From Candidatus Methanocorpusculum faecipullorum (GTDB lineage: Archaea; Halobacteriota; Methanomicrobia; Methanomicrobiales; Methanocorpusculaceae), in the NCBI GenBank assembly GCA_018883755.1, contig JAHLFR010000040.1:1-41390 (forward strand): a stretch of 41,390 nucleotides of DNA, given 5' to 3'. Of the stretch, positions 32,965-41,390 are shown piece by piece. A program made the position numbers and the translations under genes. Below the pieces are notes generated by a model. It searched no databases, was not told the DNA's origin, and was given only the letters and a program-made list of their open reading frames with translations. Numbering within the stretch: the first letter of the stretch is position 1; each line of letters starts with the position of its first letter.

Positions 32965-34473
32965 ATGATCACTTTCCTTACCGGAATCGCCATTCTGATC
33001 CTCGGCTACTGCATCTGGGGCAAAGTCGCCGAAAAGATCTTTGCTCCCGACGACCGTCTCACCCCCGCACTTGCAAACCCGGACAGTGTAGAACGGGTGC
33101 CACTTTCCAAAAAACGCAACATGCTTTTGCAGCTGCTCAATATTGCCGGCATGGGCCCTATTGTTGGCGTTGCCCTCGGAATGAAGTTCGGCGCAATCGT
33201 CTTTCTTCTGCTCCCCATCGGGAACGTGATCGGTGGTGCAATTCATGACTACTATATCGGCATGATCTCTGCGCGAAATAATGGTGCCGACGTCCCGACG
33301 CTGATGGAGAAGTTCTTCGGCCGGCGGATCAGCGGCCTGTTCCTGGTGCTTGCCACAGTCTGTCTGGTTCTGGTCGTAACCACCTTTACCAATATTCCCG
33401 CCAAGTTTATCCAGACACTGATCCCTCTTGGCTCCTGGGTGCTGACCGCCGCGGTAATTGCCATATTCCTCTACTACATTCTTTCCACCCTGTACCCGAT
33501 CGATAAAATCATCGGCAGAATGTATCCGTTCATTGGCGGTCTTCTGATCCTGATAACCGCTGCGGTCTGCATTGCCTGCATTCCTTACGCAGATCTCATC
33601 CCCGATATTGCCATGACCCCCGAAGGGATCGCTGCTGCGTTCACTGCCCATCCTGAAGGTCAGCCGCTTATCCCGATGCTGTTTATTACGATTGCCTGCG
33701 GTATTCTCTCCGGGTTCCATGCAACCCAGTCTCCAATCGTCTCGAGAACAATGCAGTCCGAAAAGGACGGGCGGAAGATCTTCTACGGCATGATGATTGC
33801 AGAAGGCATTATCGCGATGATCTGGGCTGCGGTAACCTCGATACTGTTTGCCCTTGAGCCAGAGATGCTTGCCTCTTCAAACGGAAATCAGATTATCTCC
33901 ACTGCAGTAGGGGTTGTACTTCCGGCAGCTTTGGCCTCACTTTCCCTCATTGTATTCATCTTCCTTGCGGTTACCAGCGGTGATACGGCACTGCGGGTTC
34001 TCCGGACCTCGGTTGCGGACTTCCTCAAGATCGATCAGACTCCAGCAAAACTCCGTGTTCTCGTACTGCTTCCGCTTGTTCTCCTTATCAGCGGTCTTCT
34101 GATCTGGTCAAACCTGTCGCCTACCGGGTATGCGGTGTTGTGGAACTACTTTGCCTGGTTCAATCAGCTGATCGCTTCCTGTGCCCTGCTGCTTGCCACG
34201 GCATATCTGGCAAGCAGGGCAAAGCCGTATCTTATCACGGCAGTTCCCGGAACACTGATTCTCTTTATGTGCATCAGTTACATTCTGTGGGTGAGTCCGG
34301 AACATCTGGCAGGAGCACCCCTCGGACTGGGTCTGCCGTTAGAGGTATCGTATGTTGTCGCGGCAGTACTGAGCGTGATTCTTTGTGCTGCTGCGGTTCT
34401 CACCGGTCGACGTCTCGGAAACGATCCGGCATTCTCGGCGGATCTGCCTGCAACATATGTGGATGAGTCCTGA
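32965..34473 (+). CDS. cstA: Carbon starvation protein A (CstA family) transporter
   Basis: A 502-residue polytopic membrane protein with many hydrophobic segments and the CstA family signatures: NPDSVERVPLSKKRNMLLQL, LNIAGMGPIVGVALG, PIGNVIGGAIHDYYIGMIS, GFHATQSPIVSRTMQSEKDGRKIFYGMMIAEGIIAMIW and VTSGDTALRVLRTSVADFL. The bacterial relatives take up pyruvate or peptides during starvation. The substrate in methanogens is not known. It is shorter than E. coli CstA, as is usual for the compact archaeal and Gram-positive forms. The ATG at 32965 has no ribosome site; TATA-like GGTTTATCG at 32927-32935 points to a near-leaderless message. Single gene. Confidence 0.93.
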   Translation: MITFLTGIAILILGYCIWGKVAEKIFAPDDRLTPALANPDSVERVPLSKKRNMLLQLLNIAGMGPIVGVALGMKFGAIVFLLLPIGNVIGGAIHDYYIGMISARNNGADVPTLMEKFFGRRISGLFLVLATVCLVLVVTTFTNIPAKFIQTLIPLGSWVLTAAVIAIFLYYILSTLYPIDKIIGRMYPFIGGLLILITAAVCIACIPYADLIPDIAMTPEGIAAAFTAHPEGQPLIPMLFITIACGILSGFHATQSPIVSRTMQSEKDGRKIFYGMMIAEGIIAMIWAAVTSILFALEPEMLASSNGNQIISTAVGVVLPAALASLSLIVFIFLAVTSGDTALRVLRTSVADFLKIDQTPAKLRVLVLLPLVLLISGLLIWSNLSPTGYAVLWNYFAWFNQLIASCALLLATAYLASRAKPYLITAVPGTLILFMCISYILWVSPEHLAGAPLGLGLPLEVSYVVAAVLSVILCAAAVLTGRRLGNDPAFSADLPATYVDES

Positions 34474-34516
34474 TCCCAAACCCTTTTCTTTTTTCTCAGC
34501 GAGATACTGAACAGCA

Positions 34517-35386
34517 ATGTCCCCACGCCTCGTCTCCGAGTTCCGCAGCCGGTTTGCCGCGTCCGGTATGACTGAGGATCTCATCCGCGATTTTCAGAAC
34601 GAAGTGATGGAGTTCTATGAGACCAAAGGACGGCACGATATGGAGTGGAGGCTGCGGTTCGATCCCTATCGCATCGTTGTCTCGGAAGTGATGCTCCAGC
34701 AAACGCAGGTACCACGGGTAGCGGTGATGTATCCGGTCTTTATCGAAAAATTTCCGGATTTTGCCTCACTTGCCGCAGCACCACAGGCGGAACTCCTTGC
34801 AGCCTGGCAGGGAATGGGATACAACCGGCGTGCACTGAATCTTCAGAAACTTGCCGTCCGTGTTCAAGAGGAGTTCGGAGGAATTCTTCCGGAAGATCCA
34901 AAAACCCTTGCAACACTGCCGGGAATCGGCCCTGCTACCTCCTGTTCAATCGCAGCCTTCGCCTTCAACCGGCCGGTGGTATTCATCGAGACCAACATTC
35001 GACGCGTCTTCATTCACTATTTCTTCTCAGACACCGCAGTAGTGGACGACCGTGATCTTTTCCCGCTGGTTGAGGCCTGCCTTTTGCCGGGAAGAACCCG
35101 CGAATGGTACTGGGCACTGATGGATCTCGGAACCGCACTCAAAACCTCTGTCCCCAACCCAAACCGCCGGAGCAGGCAGTATGTAAAGCAGTCCACGTTT
35201 GACGGATCAGACAGGCAGATTCGCGGAGCACTGCTCCGTCTGCTGTTAAACGGGGATGCAGAGGATGCAGAAACACTTGCAAAAGCGGCAGGGGCATCCC
35301 ACGACAGGGTTTCCAGGATACTGGAAGAGATGTGCCGCGAAGGATTTTTTGTACAGGAAGAGGGCGGTGCCTACCGGATACGGTAA
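34517..35386 (+). CDS. MutY-like HhH-GPD DNA glycosylase lacking the iron-sulfur loop
   Basis: A 289-residue member of the MutY/Nth superfamily. MutY hallmarks are SEVMLQQTQVPRV (E57, the MutY catalytic Glu), LAAWQGMGYNRRALNL and the helix-hairpin-helix LPGIGPAT (134-141). Two features are unusual. The position of the catalytic Asp after the hairpin reads FIETNIRRVF, that is Glu158 instead of Asp. The cysteines of the C-terminal [4Fe-4S] loop are absent, replaced by LMDLGTALKTSVPNPNRRSR. Residues about 233-289 look like a winged helix (LLRLLLNGDAEDAETLAKAA, then DRVSRILEEMCREGFF), not the Nudix-like 8-oxoG reader. Substrate A:8-oxoG is therefore only a guess. ATG 34517 is used; ATG 34568 is possible. 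Confidence 0.88.
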   Translation: MSPRLVSEFRSRFAASGMTEDLIRDFQNEVMEFYETKGRHDMEWRLRFDPYRIVVSEVMLQQTQVPRVAVMYPVFIEKFPDFASLAAAPQAELLAAWQGMGYNRRALNLQKLAVRVQEEFGGILPEDPKTLATLPGIGPATSCSIAAFAFNRPVVFIETNIRRVFIHYFFSDTAVVDDRDLFPLVEACLLPGRTREWYWALMDLGTALKTSVPNPNRRSRQYVKQSTFDGSDRQIRGALLRLLLNGDAEDAETLAKAAGASHDRVSRILEEMCREGFFVQEEGGAYRIR

Positions 35387-35407
35387 CCCCGGCACAGCAA
35401 AAAAAGA

Positions 35408-35875
35408 TTAGATGTAGTCTCCGATGTCCATCTCGCGGGAGATGATCGTATCGCAGTACTGACAGCGGAAACCCCTTGGGTGCACAACAAACTTGCTCTG
35501 CGCCGGTTCGCGGGTATTGCTGATACAGTTCGGGTTCGGGCACTTAATCACACCCACAATATCAGACGGAACCTCCACCGGTTTTTTGGCAATCACCTTG
35601 AAATCCCGGATAATACTGATCTTTGCATCCGGAGCAATCAGAGCAATCTTGTCCACCTCGGACTTCACCAGTTCGCGGTTTTCAATCTTTACCATATCCT
35701 TCCTGCCGCCGCGGCTGCTGGTCACGTTTGTCGCAACCGTAAACGTCACATTCGTTCCGTCCTGAATACCAAGAATACGGATAACCGTCAGCCCCTCACC
35801 AGGGGTAATGTGATCGATCACCGTACCATTTTTGATAGGGGAGATCACAATTCCTTCCGAAACCGATCGCTTCAT
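35408..35875 (-). CDS. pyrI: Aspartate carbamoyltransferase regulatory chain
   Basis: Regulatory subunit that binds nucleotides and adjusts aspartate transcarbamoylase, the first committed step of pyrimidine synthesis. The 155-residue protein has the N-terminal effector-binding domain (SPIKNGTVIDHITPGEGLTV) and the C-terminal zinc domain with C112, C117, C138 and C141 (CPNPNC, then CQYC). All zinc ligands are present. Its ATG overlaps the pyrB stop as ATGA, so the two subunits are made in a coupled fashion, the usual pyrBI arrangement. Confidence 0.97.
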   Translation of the reverse strand: MKRSVSEGIVISPIKNGTVIDHITPGEGLTVIRILGIQDGTNVTFTVATNVTSSRGGRKDMVKIENRELVKSEVDKIALIAPDAKISIIRDFKVIAKKPVEVPSDIVGVIKCPNPNCISNTREPAQSKFVVHPRGFRCQYCDTIISREMDIGDYI

Positions 35876-36786
35876 GAACTCATCACCTCATGCAACATTG
35901 CCATTCTCACCGGCACACCGTAATGCGCCTGCTGGAAGTACTTTGCACACGGCAGGCTGTCAACCGCCGGATCGATCTCATCCACCCGGGGAAGCGGATG
36001 AAGAACAATCATCGACGGCTTTGCCCGCTCCAAAAGATCCGGCGTTATCCGGTACGTTGCCGCAAAGTTTGCAAACGCGGCCGGATCCGGGAACCGCTCA
36101 CGCTGCAGCCGGGTAACATACAGCACATCAAGCTCGGGAAGAGCCTCCTCAATGTTTTCATGCACAATAATCTCCATGCCGGCATCGGTGAGATCCTGCT
36201 TCAAATGATTCGGCAGATCAAGGCCTTCCGGAGCAATCGTATGCAGACGGATGTTATTGTACTTTGTCAGCGCATCAGCAAGGGAGTGAACCGTTCTGCC
36301 GTAACGAAGATCGCCCTGAAGCCCGACGTCAATATTTTCGAGCCGCATCGACTTGCGAATCGTAAACAGATCCAGAAGCGTCTGTGAGGGGTGCTGGCCA
36401 GCCCCGTCACCACCGTTTATCACAGGAACCGTTGCTACCTCGCTTGCAAGCCGGGCAGCTCCCTCCTTTGGGTGCCTGAGGACAATGGCGTCCGCATATC
36501 CGGAGATGACGCGGATGGTGTCCGAAAGTGTTTCCCCTTTTGCAATCGATGACGCCTCCACACTGCCAAGATTCAGAATCTTTCCGCCAAGACGCATCAT
36601 CGCCGACGAAAAAGACATTCTGGTCCGGGTACTTGGTTCAAAAAAGAGCACAGCAAGAATTTTTCCATCGAGTTCATGCCCCGTGAACTCACGCTGATCA
36701 AACTTGGCTGCAGCAGTAAGAAGAGCGTCTATCTCTTCGCGGTCCATGTCCCGTACAGACAGGATATTTTTTTGATCATGTGTCAT
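35872..36786 (-). CDS. pyrB: Aspartate carbamoyltransferase catalytic chain
   Basis: Condenses carbamoyl phosphate and aspartate to carbamoyl aspartate. The 304-residue protein shows the carbamoyl-phosphate loop FFEPSTRTRMSF (S52 to R56), the 80s loop SSIAKGETLSDT, HPKEGAARL, HPSQTLLDLFTI and HPLPRVDEID near the C-terminus. ATG 36786 (MTHDQKNILSVRDM) gives the normal family length; the in-frame extension to 36861 adds 25 residues with no family match. TATA-like CATATACAG at about 36815-36823 (minus strand) lies close upstream and no ribosome site is seen, so the leader is very short. It forms an operon with pyrI and is divergent from the RimK-like gene. Confidence 0.97.
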   Translation of the reverse strand: MTHDQKNILSVRDMDREEIDALLTAAAKFDQREFTGHELDGKILAVLFFEPSTRTRMSFSSAMMRLGGKILNLGSVEASSIAKGETLSDTIRVISGYADAIVLRHPKEGAARLASEVATVPVINGGDGAGQHPSQTLLDLFTIRKSMRLENIDVGLQGDLRYGRTVHSLADALTKYNNIRLHTIAPEGLDLPNHLKQDLTDAGMEIIVHENIEEALPELDVLYVTRLQRERFPDPAAFANFAATYRITPDLLERAKPSMIVLHPLPRVDEIDPAVDSLPCAKYFQQAHYGVPVRMAMLHEVMSS

Positions 36787-36902
36787 GTGCGATCGACCAA
36801 CTCTGGTGTATCTGTATATGTCCGGTGAGGGATAAATAATGGTCGTCTCGTACATTCCCAAAAGAAACCCTTATCGTTGTCGCCCTGCATACAGAAGTGA
36901 CA

Positions 36903-37706
36903 ATGATTCATATAATTCCCAAACCGACCGACACGCCGGACGATAACTCAACCGGCATGGTGATGGATGAGCTGCGGCGGATGCAGGTTCCGTTCTCTGT
37001 TCTTGATCTTTCGGCGGTTGATCCGTTCCACCTTCCGGTTGAAGGGGAGACTATCTGGGCATGCGGAATTCGTCAGGACGGAGTACAGTTTGAGCTTCTC
37101 AAAGCCCTGGAACTCTGCAATCATGTGATAAACTCACCGGAAGCGATTGCAACCTGTGCAAGCAAGGTCACCACCACAGCAAAACTGATCCATGCGGGAG
37201 CCCCGAGTCCAGATACCTGTTTTACGAACGATAAGAGGATCGTTGCAGAGTTTCTTGCCGCACATGGGGGCAAAGCCGTCTACAAACCGGTTTACGGATT
37301 CGATGGAAACGGAATCTATCTCTTTAACTCGGTTGATCAGATCACCGAGGCCGCACCATATTATGTACAGGAGTACGTAAGAAACGATCGCGACTACCGC
37401 ACCTTTGTCATAGGAAACAAAGCGGTTGGCGCAATTAAACGGGAGTCGGCACATCTCACCCACAACATTCACCAGGGAGGATCCGGCTGTGCCGTTGAGA
37501 TCTCGCCGGAGATGCGGGAGGCAGCAGAGTCTGCGGCAGAGGCTGTCGGCATTGATTACTGCGGAGTGGACCTTCTGCCGCTGGACGATGGAGGATTTAC
37601 GGTTCTTGAGGTCAACGGAACGCCGAACTGGCACTGCATGAAAGCACCAATCCCACGGCTTTTAGCAGAGTACCTGGTTGAGCAGGAAAAAGAAGGAAGA
37701 AGATAA
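36903..37706 (+). CDS. RimK-family ATP-grasp ligase (MptN/CofF-like)
   Basis: A 267-residue ATP-grasp enzyme that joins an amino acid, usually glutamate, to a carboxyl group. ATP-grasp landmarks are NSPEAIATCASKVTTTAKLI, the K-containing strand KAVYKPVYGFDGNGI, the YVQEYV hinge strand, GAIKRESAHLTHNIHQGG and the metal-binding end CGVDLLPLDDGGFTVLEVNGTPNW, with D, E and N ligands. In methanogens close relatives are MptN (glutamate onto tetrahydromethanopterin to give tetrahydrosarcinapterin) and CofF (glutamate onto F420). Sequence alone does not decide between them. ATG 36903 is used; GTG 36897 adds two residues. The start is divergent from pyrB, with the two promoters packed into 116 bases. 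Confidence 0.88.
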   Translation: MIHIIPKPTDTPDDNSTGMVMDELRRMQVPFSVLDLSAVDPFHLPVEGETIWACGIRQDGVQFELLKALELCNHVINSPEAIATCASKVTTTAKLIHAGAPSPDTCFTNDKRIVAEFLAAHGGKAVYKPVYGFDGNGIYLFNSVDQITEAAPYYVQEYVRNDRDYRTFVIGNKAVGAIKRESAHLTHNIHQGGSGCAVEISPEMREAAESAAEAVGIDYCGVDLLPLDDGGFTVLEVNGTPNWHCMKAPIPRLLAEYLVEQEKEGRR

Positions 37707-37728
37707 TACTACTATTTACTACTATTTT

Positions 37729-38019
37729 TTAGTGTTCGCGTTCTGATTCCATTTCTTTGAGCGTCTTTTCCGCAAGCTCCTTCATGCGTGTTGGAATGCC
37801 GCGGGAAGAGATGGTCTCAAACTCTTTCATGGATGCAGCAAGCTCAGAGCCGAGGATAAAAATTGCGTATTTGTGCTCAAGTTTGCTACGGTTGACCTGA
37901 TCCGGGTGGATCTTCAGGGCAGTGTACTGCGGGAACTTCAGATCCGGATTGATAGACTCAAAGTATTCTTTAATATCATAAAATATCTGGTGCAGTTCGA
38001 TGAGTTCTTCCTTATGCAT
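37729..38019 (-). CDS. UPF0058 family protein
   Basis: A 96-residue, mostly helical cytosolic protein starting MHKEELIELHQIFYDIKEYF and containing YTALKIHPDQVNRSKLEHKYAIFILG, the signature of the archaeal UPF0058 family. The function is unknown. The C-terminal helix is highly charged. TATA-like GCTATACCTC on the minus strand (38036-38045) is about 22 bases upstream of the ATG, so the message is probably leaderless. It is a single gene, convergent with the RimK-like gene and divergent from the pyrophosphatase. Confidence 0.88.
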   Translation of the reverse strand: MHKEELIELHQIFYDIKEYFESINPDLKFPQYTALKIHPDQVNRSKLEHKYAIFILGSELAASMKEFETISSRGIPTRMKELAEKTLKEMESEREH

Positions 38020-38164
38020 TGTGCCATTATGATAAGAGGTATAGCATCATAAGCATTTGCCCGTCATAAAAGTCCGGATGCGGGAGGTAAGATGCAGGAT
38101 TTTCGGGCGTAATACCTATCTTTCAATCCCTCCCATATGTATAGAAGAATAATCAGGAGCAGCT

Positions 38165-39787
38165 GTGAAGTCCATCTATGTTATCGGCCACCGTCACCCG
38201 GATACGGACAGTATCTGCAGTGTGATAGGATATGCCGCCTACCTCAATAAACAGGGATCCGGTCAGTACATCGCCGCCCGCTGCGGGGACCTGAACGCCG
38301 AGTCCCGGTACGCGCTGGAGAAGTTTGGTGTGGAAGCACCAGAGCTGATTCTCAGTGTTGAACCGTCCGTTGCGGATATTCCGTTCACATATCCGCAGAG
38401 TGCAACCGCAAATACGCCGACAATCGATGTGATTGAGGCGATGGATGCAAATGATCTGCGGAATCTGCCGATCACCGACGGTGCAGGAAAGCTGATCGGT
38501 CTGGTGAGCGAGCATGGTCTTGCCCGTGCGTATGTAAGTACAATTAAGCGGGAGAACCTGACGATGTCGCCGATGCCGGTTGATATTCTGGCACGGATTT
38601 TGTCGGCGAAGATCTGTGTGAAAAAGCACGATGTGCTGGAAGGGTCGGTGTACATCTCAATCGATGCACTGCATGTGATACTTTCCCGCATCACAGAAAA
38701 GGATATTGCGATCGTCGGGGATGATGAGCCGACACAACTGGCACTGGTGTCTGCGGGAATTGCGGCACTGATCATCGCAGACTCTGCGCCGGTCGGCGAA
38801 CGGCTGCTCTCCGCTGCGGAGGCACGAGGCGTTACGGTTCTTTCGACGGATGTGGATGCGTTCGGCGTTGCAAAGCTGATTCACCTGACGCTCCCTGCCG
38901 AGATGATCATGGCAACCGATGTTCCCACCGTACATATGAACGATACGCTGGAGTACGTCAAAGAGCTGGTCTCCAACTCCAAGTACCGTACCGCCTGTGT
39001 TGTTGACGATAATGGAATGCTTATCAGTACCATCTCCCGCAACTCGCTGATGGAAGAGATCGCAAAGTCGGTGATTCTGCTGGATCACAATGAGTACAGC
39101 CAGGCGGTTGAGGGAATTGAGACGGCAGATATTATCGAGATCATCGATCATCACCGCCTGGGAGCAATGGCAACGCTGCGGCCGATCCGGTTTGATATGG
39201 AACCGGTGGGATCCACCTCGACGATTGTGACACGCCGGTTTATGGAGTCCGGGATTCGGCCGGAGAAGGGAGTTGCCGGAACACTGCTTTCCGGTATTCT
39301 TTCCGATACGCTCGGCCTTAAGATGTCAACAACGACAAAACTGGATGAAGAGGCGGTCTCATTCCTTGCAGAGATCGCGGAGGTGGATCCTGTTGCCTAT
39401 GCCCAGGAGCTGATTGCAGAAGGAATGTCCCTTTCAGGGGTTTCCCAAAAAGAGCTGCTTGACCGCGATACAAAAGAGTACACACTTTCTGGGAAACGTG
39501 TGGTTGTTGCGCAGATTCTGACACCGTCCTATGAGTATGCACGTTCGGCAGTGGACGACATTTATGCAGCGCTTCGGGAGAAGATGCAGGAACCAAACGC
39601 TCCGGATATGTATATTGCACTGTATACGAGCGTGGCGGAGATGGGATCAGATATGTTTGCGGTGGCGGATGAGGCAACAATGATGAAGATGCACTGGGGA
39701 AAAGAGCCGCTGCATCTTGAGGGAGTTGTTTCAAGAAAGAAGGATTTTGTTCCGCACTTCGGCAGAATTCTGGCAAATATTTTGTAA
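38165..39787 (+). CDS. ppaC: Manganese-dependent inorganic pyrophosphatase with CBS and DRTGG domains
   Basis: Family II pyrophosphatase that splits PPi to two phosphates and so pulls biosynthetic reactions forward. The 540-residue protein has the DHH phosphoesterase split by a regulatory insert. The N-terminal metal site is GHRHPDTDS (H9, D13, D15); then come a first CBS motif (about 70-125), a DRTGG-like domain (about 180-245), and a second CBS motif (about 250-305). The DHH part returns with IIDHHRLG (D328 to H330), and the DHHA2 domain ends SRKKDFVPHFG (523-533). CBS/DRTGG inserts bind adenine nucleotides and diadenosine polyphosphates and inhibit or activate the enzyme. The start is GTG 38165, five bases after AGGAG. 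Confidence 0.95.
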   Translation: MKSIYVIGHRHPDTDSICSVIGYAAYLNKQGSGQYIAARCGDLNAESRYALEKFGVEAPELILSVEPSVADIPFTYPQSATANTPTIDVIEAMDANDLRNLPITDGAGKLIGLVSEHGLARAYVSTIKRENLTMSPMPVDILARILSAKICVKKHDVLEGSVYISIDALHVILSRITEKDIAIVGDDEPTQLALVSAGIAALIIADSAPVGERLLSAAEARGVTVLSTDVDAFGVAKLIHLTLPAEMIMATDVPTVHMNDTLEYVKELVSNSKYRTACVVDDNGMLISTISRNSLMEEIAKSVILLDHNEYSQAVEGIETADIIEIIDHHRLGAMATLRPIRFDMEPVGSTSTIVTRRFMESGIRPEKGVAGTLLSGILSDTLGLKMSTTTKLDEEAVSFLAEIAEVDPVAYAQELIAEGMSLSGVSQKELLDRDTKEYTLSGKRVVVAQILTPSYEYARSAVDDIYAALREKMQEPNAPDMYIALYTSVAEMGSDMFAVADEATMMKMHWGKEPLHLEGVVSRKKDFVPHFGRILANIL

Positions 39788-39853
39788 ACCCTTTTTTTGT
39801 TTGGTTTTATCCCCACCCGAATCTTTATCCCTTTTGCGGTGAACTATTCATCT

Positions 39854-40432
39854 ATGCCCGACAAAGCCGAGATACGGAACCAGCTCAAATCCGTTCGCGA
39901 CGCTTTGACCCTCGAGGAACGCCGCGAAAAAAGCTATTATGTTACCAAGCATCTCAAAAAATTTCTTGAGCCGTACCAGACGGTCTTTGCATATGTCTCA
40001 AAGGAACCGGAGGTGGAGTCACTCGTTATCATCAATAGTCTTTTGGAGGATGGTAAAACCGTGATCGTTCCGATTATCCAGACGGAGACGAAAACACTAC
40101 GGCTTTCCTATCTGAAAAACGTGGCTGATCTTGAGCCGGGGACGTTCCGTGTTCCAGAACCGCTTTCAACGGAGAGTCCCGCGGATGCCGAGACGATTGA
40201 GATTGCACTGATGCCTCTGGTCGGGTTTGATCGCAGCGGGAACAGGCTTGGATACGGAGCGGGATATTATGATAGATTCTTTGAGGCTTACCCGGATATT
40301 CCCCGCATCGGTTTAGCCTATGCGTGCCAGGAAGCACCCGCAATTCCTGCCGATCCGTTTGACCACAAAATGGACTGGATTGTTACTGAAAACGGATTTA
40401 TCACCTGCAATCCTGCGCGCCCAATACTTTGA
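39854..40432 (+). CDS. 5-formyltetrahydrofolate cyclo-ligase family protein
   Basis: A 192-residue protein of the MTHF-synthetase family, which closes 5-formyl-tetrahydrofolate to the methenyl form with ATP. The family pattern is clear: N-terminal KAEIRNQLKSVRDALTLEER, FAYVSKEPEVESL, VIVPIIQ, and the nucleotide/substrate loop MPLVGFDRSGNRLGYGAGYYDRFF, then IGLAYACQE and KMDWIVTENG. Methanogens rely mainly on methanopterin, so the pterin used here is uncertain. ATG 39854 is chosen; an earlier frame start at 39797 adds residues that do not fit. GGTGA lies 11 bases upstream and TATA-like CTTTATCCC around 39822-39832. Confidence 0.92.
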   Translation: MPDKAEIRNQLKSVRDALTLEERREKSYYVTKHLKKFLEPYQTVFAYVSKEPEVESLVIINSLLEDGKTVIVPIIQTETKTLRLSYLKNVADLEPGTFRVPEPLSTESPADAETIEIALMPLVGFDRSGNRLGYGAGYYDRFFEAYPDIPRIGLAYACQEAPAIPADPFDHKMDWIVTENGFITCNPARPIL

Positions 40433-40489
40433 CGTATTGTGGTTCTATAAATCTCTTTTTAGAAGCCCCGATTTTTTGCCCACACAAAT

Positions 40490-40500
40490 AATTTAAATAC
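40490..40500 (+). promoter_or_regulatory. TATA box of the Cdc48/VAT gene
   Basis: AATTTAAATAC is centred about 54 bases before the ATG at 40549. Transcription should start near 40520, leaving a leader of about 28 bases that contains the AGGTGAT ribosome site at 40535-40541. Confidence 0.65.
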
Positions 40501-40548
40501 CAGATAATGCTTACATAGAGTAAAGAAGAAATTACAGGTGATATATTC

Positions 40549-41390
40549 ATGACAGATCCAATAACTCTTCCATTAATAGTACAGGAGGCAGACAGCAGCG
40601 ATGTCGGTCGCGGATACGCAAGAATCAATAATGATGTCATGGCCAAACTCGGTGTTGACTCTGGTGATTTTGTCAAGATCACCGGAAAGCGTACCGGCGT
40701 TGCAAAGGTCATGCGGTCCAGTGTTTCCGGGTCGGGCGGAATTGCAATAGATGGTGACACCCGGCGTGCAGCAGGGGCTGGTATCGGTGACACCGTCATG
40801 GTGGAAAAGACTGAGCCGCAGACCGCATCCAAGATCACGATCCAGCCGGCATCCCAGAGTATTAAACTCGACAGCCGTCAGCTGGAGCAGTTTATCGTAC
40901 AGCAGTATGCCGGAAAACCGGTTGCCAAAGGGCAGGTCATCCAGATTCCGCTTGCAACCCAGACACGCAATGAGGATCCGTTCTTCTCCGGATGGGGAGG
41001 ATTCTCCAGCTACAGCACTGAATACTATGCATTCGTGATCTCCGATGTCTCTCCGGGCGACATTGCCATCATCGGTTCGCAGACCTCCGTTCACTATAAA
41101 GACTCGGTCTATAAAGGTGAGGATGCGCCGAAAGGAAAATCCGCCGGAAACATCCACTACGAGGATATTGGCGGTCTGGGACGTGAACTTTCCCAGGTCC
41201 GGGAGATGATTGAGTACCCGCTTCGTCACCCCGAGGTGTTTGAGAAGCTCGGCATTGAGCCGCCAAAGGGAGTGCTGCTCTACGGCCCGCCGGGAACCGG
41301 CAAGACACTGATTGCCCGTGCGGTCGCAAACGAGGCAGGCGCCTACTTTGACACAATCTCAGGTCCTGAAATTGTGTCGAAGTACTATGG
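40549..41390 (+). CDS. Cdc48/VAT-type AAA ATPase, N-terminal part only
   Basis: Hexameric unfoldase that feeds proteins to the proteasome and remodels complexes, the archaeal counterpart of p97/Cdc48. About 280 residues are visible before the right edge. The N-terminal double-psi barrel domain ([37 protein letters not shown]) is followed by the beta-clam part. The latter carries a Gly/Ser/aromatic loop ([19 protein letters not shown], 142-160). The first AAA domain starts with [34 protein letters not shown], and Walker A GPPGTGKT (246-253). The second AAA domain is off the window. The start ATG has AGGTGAT seven bases upstream. Identity is firm. Confidence 0.96.
   Translation, partial: MTDPITLPLIVQEADSSDVGRGYARINNDVMAKLGVDSGDFVKITGKRTGVAKVMRSSVSGSGGIAIDGDTRRAAGAGIGDTVMVEKTEPQTASKITIQPASQSIKLDSRQLEQFIVQQYAGKPVAKGQVIQIPLATQTRNEDPFFSGWGGFSSYSTEYYAFVISDVSPGDIAIIGSQTSVHYKDSVYKGEDAPKGKSAGNIHYEDIGGLGRELSQVREMIEYPLRHPEVFEKLGIEPPKGVLLYGPPGTGKTLIARAVANEAGAYFDTISGPEIVSKYY

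Noticed and set aside
32956-33720. Minus-strand reading frame of 254 codons
   Set aside because: It is antisense to cstA, with low-complexity charged sequence that mirrors the membrane-protein codons.

Overview
The window looks like a chromosomal segment of a mesophilic methanogenic archaeon. The best fit is Methanomicrobiales, possibly a Methanocorpusculum-like genome, but this is inferred from gene content and was not tested by a search. The archaeal signs are TATA boxes about 25-28 bases upstream of starts (often giving leaderless messages), tRNA genes without encoded CCA, the PyrB/PyrI pair, a short ThiC, HypD and FdhD for hydrogenase and formate dehydrogenase maturation, a UPF0058 protein, a RimK-like ligase and a Cdc48/VAT AAA ATPase. 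Several genes are of bacterial type: GrpE/DnaK, an AddA/AddB-like helicase-nuclease pair, and a BREX-type P-loop ATPase.

Layout. 1-945 (minus): grpE-dnaK, with dnaK cut by the window edge. 1136-7179 (minus): coupled AddB-like and AddA-like genes. 7403-9109: AMP-forming acyl-CoA synthetase. 9121-11745 (minus): QueG-like iron-sulfur protein, thiC and a glycine-zipper protein. 11848-12842: HTH regulator coupled to fdhD. 12849-14707 (minus): SIMPL-domain exported protein and an MscS channel. 14776-16729: hypD, an AT-rich YdjM-like membrane protein and tRNA-Arg(CCG). 16745-19171 (minus): TPR protein and MFS exporter. 19289-20937: ACT-domain protein and DUF711 protein. 20981-23781 (minus): zinc-ribbon protein and a fused ADP-forming acetyl-CoA synthetase with palindromes in its leader.

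24094-26894: leaderless hypothetical protein, tRNA-Pro(TGG), endonuclease III and a second MFS exporter. 26968-31618: DJ-1/PfpI protein, a TPR-winged-helix protein overlapping a BrxD-like ATPase, and a YhaM-like OB-HD nuclease. 31829-34473: cbiM-cbiN and cstA. 34517-35386: atypical MutY-like glycosylase. 35408-36786 (minus): pyrB-pyrI. 36903-40432: RimK-like ligase, UPF0058 protein (minus), CBS-type Mn pyrophosphatase and MTHF synthetase. 40549-end: Cdc48/VAT, partial.

Most of the window is housekeeping. DNA break processing and base repair (AddAB-like, Nth, MutY-like), C2 activation (two acyl/acetyl-CoA synthetases) and metal/cofactor supply (CbiMN, HypD, FdhD, ThiC) are the recurring themes. 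The most promising candidate for an undescribed system is the TPR-winged-helix / BrxD-like ATPase / YhaM-like cluster at 27485-31618, which carries a BREX-family ATPase without any other BREX gene. The MutY-like protein with Glu at the catalytic Asp position, no iron-sulfur cysteines and a winged-helix tail is the second. No CRISPR array, insertion sequence, integrase or rRNA was seen.
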